Source of the DNA: Lumbricus rubellus
Taxonomy: Eukaryota; Annelida; Clitellata; Crassiclitellata; Lumbricidae
Reading direction: 5' to 3'
NCBI GenBank assembly: GCA_945859605.1
Contig: OX243819.1
Location: 4,420,170 to 4,484,169 of the forward strand
Length of the DNA: 64,000 bases
The notes beneath the pieces are model-generated. The model did no database searches. It was not told where the DNA came from and worked only from the letters and a program-made list of their open reading frames with translations. Below are positions 1 through 13,932 of this stretch, piece after piece (the stretch's first letter is position 1; each line of letters begins with the position of its first letter). Position numbers and translations under genes: made by a program.

Positions 1-2720
1 GGAGCACCCCTGAATGAACTTCTCAAAGGGGTGCTATATGAATTCTTGAAATGAATGAATGAATTTGAATACAGATAAGACATTTTAATTTGTTCACAGT
101 TGGAACACTCGCTTCTTCACTACCCTAAACCTTCCACAGATCTCCGCTGGCATCACACATGTAACACACGTGTTATTACAACAACTGATCACTTCCATTA
201 TTATGTAATCAGACGATAAGTGCTATGAAAAGATCAACGTTGTAGCTCTGACAAGATATAGCAACGTCGCACATTGTAAAGATGCTCCTCACATGATCGC
301 ACTGTCATTCAAATTTAACAGACATGCCTCAACTATGTGTGTGCAATAGGTAAATAAAGAATTTCAAATGCATTGTACATAACACTGTGTCAGAATTTCA
401 TAGGCGAGGACACGGTCCTTGCGTAACAATATTCTCATCTAAAGACTACTTTAGAAATATAATCGATTCAACAAGTGTCAAGTAAACTTCTGACCAAAAA
501 TATAATGCTCACATGTGAATCATTTAAAACATAAGCATCGCAGCTCATCAACAATACAAAATAAAAATAACTAACAAAAAAATAATAATTCAGGCTCCAC
601 TTGTATATAATCTATAGCTACGTCCTACTTGATCGCTGTCCGCCTGTGTCAGGTACTTGAACTATTCATATTCAGGCCTCATGCACAGTGGGAAGGGGTG
701 CTTTCAATCCCTTTTGCTTGCACCTCCATCATGCAAAGCCATGCTTTTCTGTGGATGGCCCGGCAGTATAGAAAGGCCTCCCTCTTGAGTTTCACCTGTG
801 GGCAGGTCACTGTTTAAAACATTCTATAAAGCACTTGAAAACTGTCCCTTTTTCGCCGTGTTTGAGTCAGGAGCACCTCTGAGTAGCTTCCTTGAGACTT
901 GATATAAATACTTCAACAAATGAATGAATAAAGACAAGACTCACAAGAATACCTACTAACTTCTGATGTCAGCAATGACAACATGCAGATAATCATCATC
1001 ATCATCATCATCATTATCATCATCATCATTATTATTATTATCACCAACAACATTTTTAATGCGCACAGAGACATGCAGAAATGCAAATCAAGAGGCATAC
1101 AACGCAGATAGTAGGCACTACCAAACGAAATTTGTAGCCATTTGTGTCAATGAATTGAGTCCCTAAGTCAACATGATACATTTCTCAGTCAACAGTTTGC
1201 ACAGACAATATATCATAAGACACATACGTGGAATCGTTGAGACTACTGAGCTGAAACAATGACCATCGCTCGCATATCCAAGCGCAATGTCATACAGCAA
1301 CAATTGCTTCAGCTCATTTGCATAAACGTCTAGCAGATTATCTGACCAAAATTAGAAGGACAATCTTAAAAACTAATCCTTTAAGTTGTCCTTGAAGGCA
1401 GCCATGGCTATGAATTGGAGGCAACTGTATTTTCTTAGACGTGGCATATGACGGTTGGCTGGCAAATCTCTAACCATATTTCTACCGTGTTGTTGCGGCT
1501 TTGAACTCCAGACTCATCAATTTTCAGACCAGCACGCCAACCACTACACTACCCAGCATCGGAACAAATGGCTTTAAACTAAATCCAATTACGAAAATAA
1601 ATTTAAAAAGAATCCAGAACAGGTTCCAACTGCACTTTCGTATTGCCAGTCACAATCCTGACAAAGGAGGAGGGCAACCAGAGTCATCCTTGTTATGATG
1701 CAGGGTCGTTAAACTAATCAGGTTCTGATGGAGAAAAGTCACAACACCTGCATTGTGCTGCAGATAATTACCTGACTCATTTCTAAGGCACCAATCAACG
1801 TTCATCCTTAGAAGCATTAACAGAAAACTATTTCTCACATTTTCCTAATTGTTGTTGACGTCATTTCTCTAAAATTCCATACAACACAGAAAAGTCTTCA
1901 TTTCGGACAATCAAAACCTGTTTATCCAACACGCACACACACCCAACAAAAGACACAAAATGGCACACTCACACAATGACACACACACACACAAACGATG
2001 CTCAGAAAAAGACACACACTCACAAAGAGGTGCACAAAATAACACTCACAAAATGACAAACACACACACACAAACTGACACAAACTCACAAAATGACACA
2101 CTTGCAAATGTCTTAATTGTTAAGTAAAGGCTTTTGGTATAATGTTTACTATGCTCTAGAACACTGCCTCCCAATCTTTTTTGGCTACGGAACCATTGTC
2201 ATCAGAATATTTTTAATGGTTACCCACTACCCAACCAAAAAAAACATCTAATGGCAAAAATGCATTGTATCTGCCAAGCTGACCACTATGTAGTTTTAGT
2301 ATTAATAAAAGTATAGAGCCAAACACAATCTGGAAAATGCTGGTCTAAAATGATGTTCTATCAATAATGACCTCAAAATTGCATCTCCACACATCACAGT
2401 GCTGTTACTTTTTTATCCAAGCATCTAGGTAGACTGGTCTATATGAATTTCAGTTCACATAAACAATTTCTTCATGGCATCCACATAGACATCATCTAAC
2501 AACTAAAACCCAACATACAGTTCGGCTCACCAGTCAAACTGTTTGACTAAGCAGTCAACGCTGGACAGGCTTTCGTGCGGCATCGACTAATCAACGTCAA
2601 ATTTACAATTTCATTTGCATCGTCGTTCGTTCTCGTCTCGAGAAGAAAAGTTCAGTTTGCAGTCTTTAGATAAATACGAAATTTACACCAGGCGATTTCT
2701 TTCGAAGCTAATTGTCTTGA
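1..2720. other. downstream flank of the kinase gene: repeats, no gene seen
   Basis: The stretch holds two LINE-type 3' hairpin tails (about 3-60 and 868-930, both followed by AATG repeats), an ATC run near 985-1045, a minus-strand SINE-like piece at 1440-1560 and a (CA)-rich tract at 1927-2100. At about 2164 there is a sequence resembling a hAT end (CACTGCCTCCCAATCTTTTTTG) without a visible partner end. The short open frames here have no recognisable domain. Confidence 0.6.
1440..1560 (-). repeat. tRNA-derived SINE fragment
   Basis: On the minus strand, GTAGTGTAGTGGTTGGCGTG resembles a Pol III A box in its tRNA context, and about 35 bases on GAGTTCAAAGCC resembles a B box. The tRNA fold is not intact enough to call a gene. 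Confidence 0.5.
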
Positions 2721-2876
2721 CAACCAGGCATCAGGTTGCCATGGTAGCCAGACATAGCGACCGGCTGCCATGGCAACCAGACATCAGGTTGCCACGGCAG
2801 CAAGACAGAGTGACTGGCTGTCATGGCAACCAGGCATCAGGTTGACACGGCAGCAAGACTTAGCGACCGGCTGTCA
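2721..2876 (+). repeat. 53-bp tandem repeat, 3 units, abutting the MEKK2/3 stop codon
   Basis: Units begin at 2721, 2774 and 2827 (CAACCAGRCATCAGGTTG...). Each ends in GGCTGYCATG, and the last one runs straight into the stop codon of the kinase gene (CTGTCATGTGTACTCC). It lies in the presumed 3' UTR. Confidence 0.85.
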
Positions 2877-3108
2877 TGTGTACTCCTTCGCAAATTTATG
2901 CAAGAGAAGCTGCTCGGCCGACCAGCGTTCCTTCGGATTGCGGAAGAAGCAGAGGGCGAGGAATTCTTTCGAGAGATTGGACGACGAAGGCGGCAGTTGG
3001 TAGATGGGAGGATCGTGCGTCGCGATCTTGAAGATGGCCGCCACTCCCTCGAATTCGTGCCACGGAGGATTGCCAGTCAACATCTCAACGACCGTGCAAC
3101 CAAGACTC
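2874..3108 (-). CDS. MAP3K2/3-like: MEKK2/3 last exon: kinase C-lobe and stop
   Basis: The exon starts after CCCGCAG at 3109 and encodes [40 protein letters not shown] and a tail ending [11 protein letters not shown] before TGA at 2876-2874. It matches the end of human MEKK3 ([20 protein letters not shown] to HHFAQLMY), so the protein ends right after the kinase domain as in the family. A conserved arginine lies in [12 protein letters not shown] (subdomain XI). Confidence 0.95.
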
Positions 3109-6100
3109 CTGCGGGAAAACAACACAACACATGATTCATTGCAATATGTTATGTCTCTTGAAGATCAATTGATTCCCAGGTGGTTTTCATGTGGTTTTAT
3201 GCATTAAGGGGGACATAATTAATTATAGATACACTATGATCAAGTTCAGCAAAGGAATACTGACAGTTTTAGACCGTACCATCTTGCTAACATGAATCAG
3301 TATTTCAAACAGAATTGTCAGCAAGCCATTAGTATGGGAGCAGTCTTTTCTTGATCGGAGGACCATGGTCATGTTCTGCTTTTGCATATCTTGTATGCAG
3401 CCATTCTCATGCAAGTCGTTACAGCCAGGGTTCCAACTGTTAGATAGCCATACAGCAGCACATTATGATTTCAAATATCACGTGAAGCATAGAAATTAGG
3501 CCATTTTACCAGCCTTGTCCATTGTATTTTTAGCAATGACTTTTATTCAGAAATTCTGTATCGATTCAGATAGAATATTTGATGTTGTTATAAGAGAACA
3601 TTTGTGTTTCTCTTGAAAATGGAAAACCATACAACAAATGTAAACAAAATTCGACATCAGACTGATTTGTGCAGATACTGTGGATCACATTACTATTATT
3701 TCGAAAGTTTTATAAAATGCCTCTTCAAGGTAGGCTACTCAGAAGCGCTCCTGGCCCAACCACGGGTAAATAGAACAGTTTTGAAGTTCTTAAGGAACAG
3801 AGTGGAGTGACCGCTTGGCAATAAGCGCAGTGTAACATGAGGCCATTCCAGGTTGTAGGACCAGCGACCGAGAATGAATCATGTTGTCAGATAGCAACCT
3901 GATAGCACGTCACAATCGTCGTCGTCGTCCCATATAATGAGGCTGTTGCTAAATCAATTGGTAAATATAGCATAATGGACTTTTCAGTTCTCTTTCAGTA
4001 AGTCCATCAACATATCATATATCTCGGACTCACCATATGTCGACCTTGCGTCCGTAGCTTTTCCCTTCGATGACTTCTGGCGACATGTAATACGGCGTTC
4101 CAGTCATCGTCTTAGCGTTCGATCTGTCAGTCGACTTTGACACGATCGTCGTCAGTCGTCGTGACGCGCCGAAGTCGCTCAGCTTGACATTGCCGTCGTG
4201 ATCGCGAAGAATGTTGGCGCCTGATTTTAAACAGACAATTAAAAACAGTTATGAGAACAGAATGAGGATGGATATAAGGTACAATGAGGATGGTCAACAA
4301 TGAGAGAAAGAAAAAAACTACGAATTAATTTAAAACAGCTCGATGGACATGAGATATTGTGAATCGATATTACTGTACCTAAGAAGGCTCTCTTTCGGCT
4401 GATGATGGCTGCTATCCAACACTGACTACACTGAACATGCGACGGAACTGCCATATGGATCAATCCATAAGGATCAATCCAGATGCTTTGTCTGCATGGC
4501 TTCCATCATCAGTTTGCTCCGCTTTTCACTCTGCTGGTCTTTCTTCATCTTTCTCTCGTCTCAAATCAACTGTCTTTTCTCTTGGGGTCGATTACACTGT
4601 GAGCGCTTCTGAAAGACTCTTGCTGAGAGAAGTGTTTTTTAAATGGTCATAATAATAATAGTAATAATAATAATAACGACAATTTATATGGAGCAGTAAC
4701 ACAGTTGTAAGGGCATATACAATACAAAACAATACAAAGGTGAAAATGTGATGGAATGACACACGTGTCGTCTACCTTTGATCATCAATTTGTATGGCGC
4801 AGCAACACAGCCATGTTGTTGTAAAGGCGTATATACAATACAATACAATACAAAGGTGAAAATGTGATGGGATGACATGTGTCGTCTACCTTTGATCATC
4901 AATTTGTATGGCGCAGCAACACAGCCATGTCGTTGCAAGGGCATATACAATACAATACAATACAATATTGTGAAAATGTGATGGGATGACATGTGTCGTC
5001 TACCTTTGATCATCAATTTGTATGGCGCAGCAACACAGCCATGTCGTTGCAAGGGCATATACAATACAAAACAATACAATATTGTGAAAATGTGATGGAA
5101 TGACATGTGTCGTCTACCTTTGATCATCAATTTATATGGCGCAGCAACACAGCCATGTCGTTGCAAGGGCATATACAATACAATACAATACAAAGGTGAA
5201 AATGTGATGGGATGACATGTGTCGTCTACCTTTGATCATCAATTTGTATGGCGCAGCAACACAGCCATGTCGTTGCAAGGGCATATACAATACAAAACAA
5301 TACAATATTGTGAAAATGTGATGGAATGACATGTGTCGTCTACCTTTGATCATCAATTTATATGGCGCAGCAACACAGCCATGTCGTTGCAAGGGCATAT
5401 ACAATACAATACAATACAAAGGTGAAAATGTGATGGGATGACATGTGTCGTCTACCTTTGATCATCAATTTGTATGGCGCAGCAGCACAGCCATGTCGTT
5501 GCAAGGGCATATACAATACAATACAATACAAAGGTGAAAATGTGATGGGATGACATGTGTCGTCTACCTTTGATCATCAATTTGTATGGCGCAGCAACAC
5601 AGCCATGTCGTTGCAAGGGCATATACAATACAATACAATACAATACAATATTGTGAAAATGTGATGGGATGACATGTGTCGTCTACCTTTGATCATCAAT
5701 TTGTATGGCGCAGCAACACAGCCATGTCGTTGCAAGGGCATATACAATACAATACAATACAATATTGTGAAAATGTGATGGGATGACATGTGTCGTCTAC
5801 CTTTGATCATCAATTTGTATGGCGCAGCAGCACAACCATGTTGTTGTAAAGGCGTATATACAATACAATACAATATTGTGAAAATGTGATGGGATGACAT
5901 GTGTCGTCTACCTTTGATCATCAATTTGTATGGCGCAGCAACACAGCCATGTCGTTGCAAGGGCATATACAATACAATACAATACAATATTGTGAAAATG
6001 TGATGGAATGACACACGTGTCGTCTACCTTTGATCATCAATTTGTATGGCGCAGCAACACAGCCATGTCGTTGCAAGGGCATATACAATACAATACAATA

Positions 6101-9100
6101 CAATATTGTGAAAATGTGATGGAATGACACACGTGTCGTCTACCTTTGATCATCAATTTGTATGGCGCAGCAACACAGCCATGTCGTTGCAAGGGCATAT
6201 ACAATACAATACAATACAAAGGTGAAAATGTGATGGGATGACATGTGTCGTCTACCTTTGATCATCAATTTGTATGGCGCAGCAACACAGCCATGTCGTT
6301 GCAAGGGCATATACAATACAATACAATATTGTGAAAATGTGATGGGATGACATGTGTCGTCTACCTTTGATCATCAATTTGTATGGCGCAGCAACACAGC
6401 CATGTCGTTGCAAGGGCATATACAATACAATACAATACAATATTGTGAAAATGTGATGGGATGACATGTGTCGTCTACCTTTGATCATCAATTTGTATGG
6501 CGCAGCAGCACAGCCATGTTGTTGCAAGGGCATATACAATACAATACAATACAATATTGTGAAAATGTGATGGGATGACACGTGTCGTCTACCTTTGATG
6601 TCTCGATGTACGATCATGAGGTTGTGCAGGAAAGCAAGACCTTCGATGACTTGTCGTGTGTAGCGTCTCGTCACATTCTCCGTCAGTGGACCGTACTCCT
6701 TGATCTGATCCTTAACGGAACCCTGGACAAAATATCACCAACAAATAAATAATATTGGAACAAAAAATAAATATTTAATTGGGACACTTAGAGAAGAAAA
6801 CCAAGAATTCAAAATAAGACTCTCAAGAATTTCCATGACGATAAAAACTTATGTGTGGACAATCAGATAATTCAATTATAACCAAAGTCCTATTTAAAAG
6901 ATTCACAATCTGAATACTAGCTCAACACATGAGAAAAACTATCCAGAGTCGTGGACAAACAGAAAGGAAAAAAACACAAGTCAGCAACAATGGCTTTAAG
7001 CCAAGAAATCAGCCATTCAAAATAATTATCAAATAACTTGTTTATGAAACATTATCCTGACATGATGTTGAAAGAATTCTTAGACACCGTCGTAGGATCT
7101 CTTACCCCAGGTACATACTCCATGAAAATGGACAAAACCTTCGGTTCCTCGTGACTGCCATAGTACTGAACAATGCGTGGATGACAAAGATCCTGAAGCA
7201 ACTGAATTTCACTTCGCAATGCTTTCACTTCCTACAAAGACAATAAAAACCATGGACAAAGTAAAAAAACACCATTCAAACAATGAATCTATGGACTCAG
7301 CTAAGGACTTCTATAACAGTCAGGGGGTCACAATATGCAAGTTGTCCTTATTTAGGATTTGCCGCTAATTAAATTAAAAAATAAAAGAACCGAATCTTAA
7401 GCCATCGAATAGCTTCTCTTACACATTAAAAACCTAGTATTCAACAGTTTCTGGGTTTACTGTGAATCATATCCCCCCCCCAAGTTCAACCTGCACATCA
7501 GAGCGGTGGGAGGGTGCACTGAACAGCCAAGTAGGGGAATGCTTGGTGAGGCTATGCCATCAGGAGAGAAGGCCTCGGCCGAAGAACCTTCTAGGGCGTC
7601 ACGCGAGGTGGACAGGCTCACTGGGAACCCTGAAACAGCTGGCTAACGCAGGAGGCGGGTGATGGAAGGACACCTAAGGGCGGAAGAGGTCCGATAGGAC
7701 CAAATGGCCTCCTTACCCTACCAGGAGAGGAATGGTCATCGCCTGGCAAAAGGACCAAGAAACTTTTATATGACGATTAACGTCATGTAAAGGACTCATC
7801 GTCGGCACGACCGGACGGAGGAGAGAAAAGAAGAAGATATTTTCAATGCTCCAAAATCAATGCATTTCCCAAAAGCAGATTCAGTGTAAGCAGTGCACTT
7901 TTTGAGAGACACAGAATTTAACAACTGAGATGCATGATTATACAATGTACATACCTTGGAGACTTCCTCTGTGGCGCAGTAGACATGAACTTGTTTGACG
8001 GCCATTTCACAGCCAGTGTCCGTGTCGTACCACAGGTAGACTTGTCCAAATCCACCTGTGCCAAGCACACGACCTTTCTTCCAATTGGGAGCAGTCTGCT
8101 GAACTGTTCACACAAATTCACATCATCAGTCGTTCAGTCATAACAACGGTTCAAACACTTCTATTGGGAAAGTGAAGTCTTTCATAGATTCTTATTGCAG
8201 GTGTTATCAACTAGTCTCAAGTAATCATAAAAATATGTTACACATGAGGCGTGTAACTTGCAATGTGATGTGTAAATCATATTCTTCTGGTGAGCATAAA
8301 CATGACATAGACGGCTGATCTAGACTTCCACATGTGTCCTACATTTCACCACCTGATTACCTAGATTTGAACAAGTGATCTACATATCATAATTTGATAA
8401 CCTAGATATGATCATACAACAATTTATTTCCACAAGTGACCTACCTTACACCATTGATGACCTAAATTTCCACATGTGATCTACCTAACGCCATGGATGA
8501 TCTACATAAAAAGTTGACCTATTCTCCACCATTGGTGACCTACATTTCTGTATGCTGAGTCGTTTGAGACTTCCAGTCAGTTGGTCAGTGTTGGTGATGC
8601 TGCCGATGCCGCTGCTGCTGCTGCTGCCACACAACCCAGCATCCGGTGCCACCAAGTTCGGACGTCGGCCATGGCGGGGAAACGTGTAAGGTGGAACATT
8701 CTCTGCACACAGCAGAAACAACATTTCATAAATTAAACACATGTGACTCACAGCGAGAATAATTCTCCTGCAAAAATATCGTAAGCAGTCTGCAAAGCAA
8801 AAATAAATAACCAAAATAATCCTAACCAATTGCTAATAAATACTGAAATTAATCAGAAATACGGAGACAGAGTCTGACAGACACACACAAAGAGACAGAG
8901 GGAGAGAGACAGGAATGCAGAGAGACACAAGACAGGTCACAGTTGCACACAGAGAGAGACACACACAGACTGACAGACATATACAAGGAACCAGAGACAC
9001 ACAGAGAGAACAGAGACACAGACAGAGACAGAAAGACACTGATAGTGACATAGAGAAGTTGTGAAACAGTATTATGATAAATGTGTATGTGCACAGCATG

Positions 9101-12100
9101 GATATGACAGACTGAATCCAATGTATTATATAATCAAATAAAAGCCCACATGCATATTGCATAATAAATATAGACGATTAGGAAGTAAGTGCAGTCTGTT
9201 CCGACAGACCAGCATAATAATATATCAGTGAAGCCGCTGATAATAATGACCAACCACATACAAAGTAAACGAGTAAGGCGAAGAGAGAAGTGGTTACCAT
9301 GAACACTCTGACCGTAGGCTGGACTGGATCTGGACTTTGGGTAAGTCCCTCCTCGGATCTGCTCCATGGCGAGAGTCGCTTCCGAAGAACATCCATGTCC
9401 AAACCTGGTGAGAAAAATCACAAAATCACACAAATCATATGTCACAAGTCATCCAGCACTGAATACTGTGAGGAACTTAGTAAACAGGACATTACCTAGG
9501 ATAAACTGAAAAATACCAAAAGATTGAAAGTGCCAAAAAATCCAACAAGGTCTTGACATAATTCATTAGCAGTCTTTATTAATATTAAGGACTTTTTATA
9601 TAGCACCCCTTCAAGGTAACGCTTCTCAAAAGTGGTCCGAGTACAATCACAGCTAAATAAGGCAGAACTTTCCAGTTATCCGTCTAACCCACCAACGCAG
9701 TCACACACTGAAACCGTCACCATTCTCTGATTGACTGAAAGACGGAGAAAACAACCCTGACTGTAAAGCAACCAGAACTTTCCAAAATGATGATCTAACC
9801 ACCATACAGTCCACACAGCTATGGCACACCATATGCAACAACTGATATTCGTAAAATTAGCCAAATTTATTGCATGTGGCAGACAAAGCAGATCTTTGAT
9901 CGGGAAGGGAGAAATTACGGCCGCATAAATCTCTCGACGATAGAATGTGCCGAACTATCTGGAAAACAATTGAACATGATTAGCAAATGGTTGGAAGTAC
10001 TCACGTTTCTATTCTATTCTATTATTCAGACACGGCAACATATTATGCATAAGTCAATGAATACCTGGCATACCGTACACAGCGTACACATGCAAACAGA
10101 CTTAAAACAACATAGAAGACACAGTATGCTGCAATTCAATTATGATATATACATGTATGTAAATTAATTTTACGAGATATATATATAAAAATTAAAAACC
10201 GCTTACTGTACAGTTGACTGACTGCTATCGATACTGGAATGACTGCCGGACAGCGAACTACCGTGACTGATAACCTATTTTAAGGAAAAAAACAAAAAAA
10301 GAATTATGCACTATATAATTAGATTCATGAGTACCATACGCCGTGCGTGTACGCCGCTGCAAGCCGGTATTTACATCGCCGGAGGACGGCTCACGCGGGT
10401 CAGAGCATGGACTGACCTCGACTGCAGCTGTCAACGGCGGCGCTTCCAACTACCGACCGACAAGCGACGAATGCCTTCTACTACGCGCATCCTTGCCGGA
10501 GCTTCAACGATTAACCGGACGGGAGTCATCTACCACCTACCAGAGACTCTGATCAACCACGCCATCTACCAGCTCTACGGGAATCTGATGGTCAACTCTA
10601 CGTGTTTGCGAGGGCTTGCCACCGGTGACTCTTTCAGCTAACTGTGTTTTGTTCTGCAACTTGTTGTTATTTTTTGCTCGCTATGACTGTTAACTTAACA
10701 TCATTTCGGCTAGTTAGTGCAGAGAGCGCCTCTGAGTAGAGTCGTCACTGACTCTGTGAGCGGCGCTATAAAAATGTTCAATTACAAAAACAAACAAAAA
10801 ATGTAAAGTCTGAACATTCATTACATTCTTCCCCATTTAGCTGGCAACTAACGTTGAAGATCTTAAAGCGCAAATATTGCTCTAGCAATCTGACAATAAC
10901 GCTGCAAGGCTCAGCAATGAATTATCATTTATCCATTCTCAAAACGTACGAGAAATTCAATCCTCTGTCCCCCCAATGAGAAGACAGAGGGATAATATAG
11001 CTTCCCTTCACTAGGATATAAGACTTACAAAGTCAAACACTCAAGTCTAGCATAAGTGCGGCGATTGGGCTACCTTTGTTAGAATTCATGTCAAGATAAA
11101 AGTGGTTTACACATTTATTTATTAAGCAGCACTTCTATGGTGCCAATTCAAGACTACCAGTATCTACTCAGAAGTGCTCCCGACCCAACCTCAACTAAAT
11201 AGGACAGTCTTAAAGTTAGAGAAGAACATGGTGAAGAGATCTCTGTTAAAGTTAGAGAAGAACATGGTGAAGAGATCTCTGTTAAGGTTAGAGAAGAACA
11301 TGGTGAAGAGATCTCTGTTAAGGTTAGAGAAGAACATGGTGAAGAGATCTCTGTTAAAGTTAGAGAAGAACATGGTGAAGAGATCTCTGTTAAGGTTAGA
11401 GAAGAACATGGTGAAGAGATCTCTGTTAAGGTTAGAGAAGAACATGGTGAAGAGATCTCTGTTAAGGTTAGAGAAGAACATGGTGAAGAGATCTCTGTTA
11501 AGGTTAGAGAAGAACATGGTGAAGAGATCTCTGTTAAGGTTAGAGAAGAACATGGTGAAGAGATCTCTGTTAAGGTTAGAGAAGAACATGGTGAAGAGAT
11601 CTCTGTTAAGGTTAGAGAAGAACATGGTGGAGTGATCTCTGTTAAGGTTAGAGAAGAACATGGTGAAGAGATCTCTGTTAAGGTTAGAGAAGAACATGGT
11701 GAAGAGATCTCTGTTAAGGTTAGAGAAGAACATGGTGAAGAGATCTCTGTTAAGGTTAGAGAAGAACATGGTGAAGAGATCTCTGTTAAGGTTAGAGAAG
11801 AACATGGTGAAGAGATCTCTGTTAAGGTTAGAGAAGAACATGGTGAAGTGATCTCTGTTAAGGTTAGAGAAGAACATGGTGAAGAGATCTCTGTTAAGGT
11901 TAGAGAAGAACATGGTGAAGAGATCTCTGTTAAGGTTAGAGAAGAACATGGTGAAGAGATCTCTGTTAAGGTTAGAGAAGAACATGGTGAAGAGATCTCT
12001 GTTAAGGTTAGAGAAGAACATGGTGAAGAGATCTCTGTTAAGGTTAGAGAAGAACATGGTGAAGAGATCTCTGTTAAGGTTAGAGAAGAACATGGTGAAG

Positions 12101-13893
12101 AGATCTCTGTTAAGGTTAGAGAAGAACATGGTGGAGTGATCTCTGGTTAGAGAAGAACATGGTGAAGAGATCTCTGTTAAGGTTAGAGAAGAACATGGTG
12201 AAGAGATCTCTGTTAAGGTTAGAGAAGAACATGGTGAAGAGATCTCTGTTAAGGTTAGAGAAGAACATGGTGAAGAGATCTCTGTTAAGGTTAGAGAAGA
12301 ACATGGTGAAGAGATCTCTGTTAAGGTTAGAGAAGAACATGGTGAAGAGATCTCTGTTAAGGTTAGAGAAGAACATGGTGAAGAGATCTCTGTTAAGGTT
12401 AGAGAAGAACATGGTGAAGAGATCTCTGTTAAGGTTAGAGAAGAACATGGTGAAGTGATCTCTGTTAAGGTTAGAGAAGAACATGGTGAAGAGATCTCTG
12501 TTAAGGTTAGAGAAGAACATGGTGTAGTGATCTCTGGGCACTATAGGCAAAGTGTCACAGCAATCCACAAAGGCAAAGTTCTACGTAAAACTACATCCGT
12601 CATTGCTAAACATACGACAGAGTCAATCAATTATGATCTGTGAGACTAGAGGATAGGTTATAAATTTAGACCAGTAAGCATTCAACATAGATGAACTTTC
12701 AACTCTAATCTATATGACATGGTGGACATCAGAGAAAAGACAGAAAAACTAGTAAATTCCTGAGTATTTGAAACATTATTAGAAACCCATTACTAGTTTG
12801 ATCGGTGGTTTATATCAACAGTCAAAGCTCTTGGCGATAAAGTCAAGCAGGACAAAAGATAAAGCTGGCTGATGCTCATTACTAAAATAAGCAATGAAAC
12901 AAATTTTAAACAGGATTTTTCTGCTATAAGCTCGTGCAATTATGTTTGGTATAAAGGTCATGAGTTGCAACTGTTTCATTACAACAATGGTCACAAGTTT
13001 CTGAAAGCTTTATAATTTGTGCAGAGTCAATTCAGTTCATATTGAAACTTTTCTATTCACAGAGATCAGTCAATAAGCAAGAAAATAGCATAAAACACAC
13101 AAAGAAAAGTACATTGAGCATGAGTATGTATCGCTGAGAAAGCGTCACTCAGAAAGGGAAGGGGTCCAAATACACCAAAACACCTAGGTACAGAAACAGT
13201 GCAAAGAACACTGCATACACCTAGGTTCCAATAGAAGCGACTTAAAGGGGGTAGGGGTGGCTTACGTCATCTTCGTCGGGAATGAACATTCCGTCCCTGC
13301 TCTCTTTGCGCGACAGATACGACGCTCCAGATTCGTCTGCGGAGGAGGAGTCGGGAACAGTGCCAGGAGGCGGAGATTCTCTTCCGGATGAGCTCATCGG
13401 ACCAAACCTTCCTCCTCCTCCTCTTGCAACGCGCATGTTGTGCGGAGAAGGCATCTGCTGCACAGAACAGAAACACAGATCAATGTTAACAATAATGCAT
13501 AAAACATTTCATAATCTCACTACTTACATAAAACATTAAGAGGATCTTCATAAAAAGTCTGCAGATTGATCGTAAACACTGCCATGTTTGGATAATAATA
13601 TATTTAAACTTCATTCTTAACTGATTATATAACATGTATTAGCCGCTACCTCTAAAAGGAAACAAGATAATGAAATTCAAGCCTTGTAGAGTGTAGACAC
13701 TCGTTCTTATCCATTAGGCAATAATAGAAACTGTATTGCATAATGATATAATAGTCTACAACAGCAATATCTACATCTGTTGTTAATTGCTGAGCTGTTG
13801 TCATTGTCTCACCCGCTCAAAATTTTCTATCCTGAATGAGCAAAAGGGTGATTTCTTTTCAAGTGATATCTTCAATGCATGTGTTCACTTTGA

Positions 13894-13932
<39 letters not shown>

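Noticed and set aside
4680..6599. CRISPR array
   Set aside because: Units are contiguous near-identical tandem copies without variable spacers, in an animal intron.
5577..6674. Overlapping open frames of 60-145 codons in the 114-bp array
   Set aside because: They are read-through of a tandem repeat with pentamer runs; only the part right of 6593 is true exon.
11174..12568. Plus- and minus-strand frames of 99-312 codons
   Set aside because: A 36-bp repeat keeps all frames open. The minus-strand frame is a LINE remnant, not a host gene.
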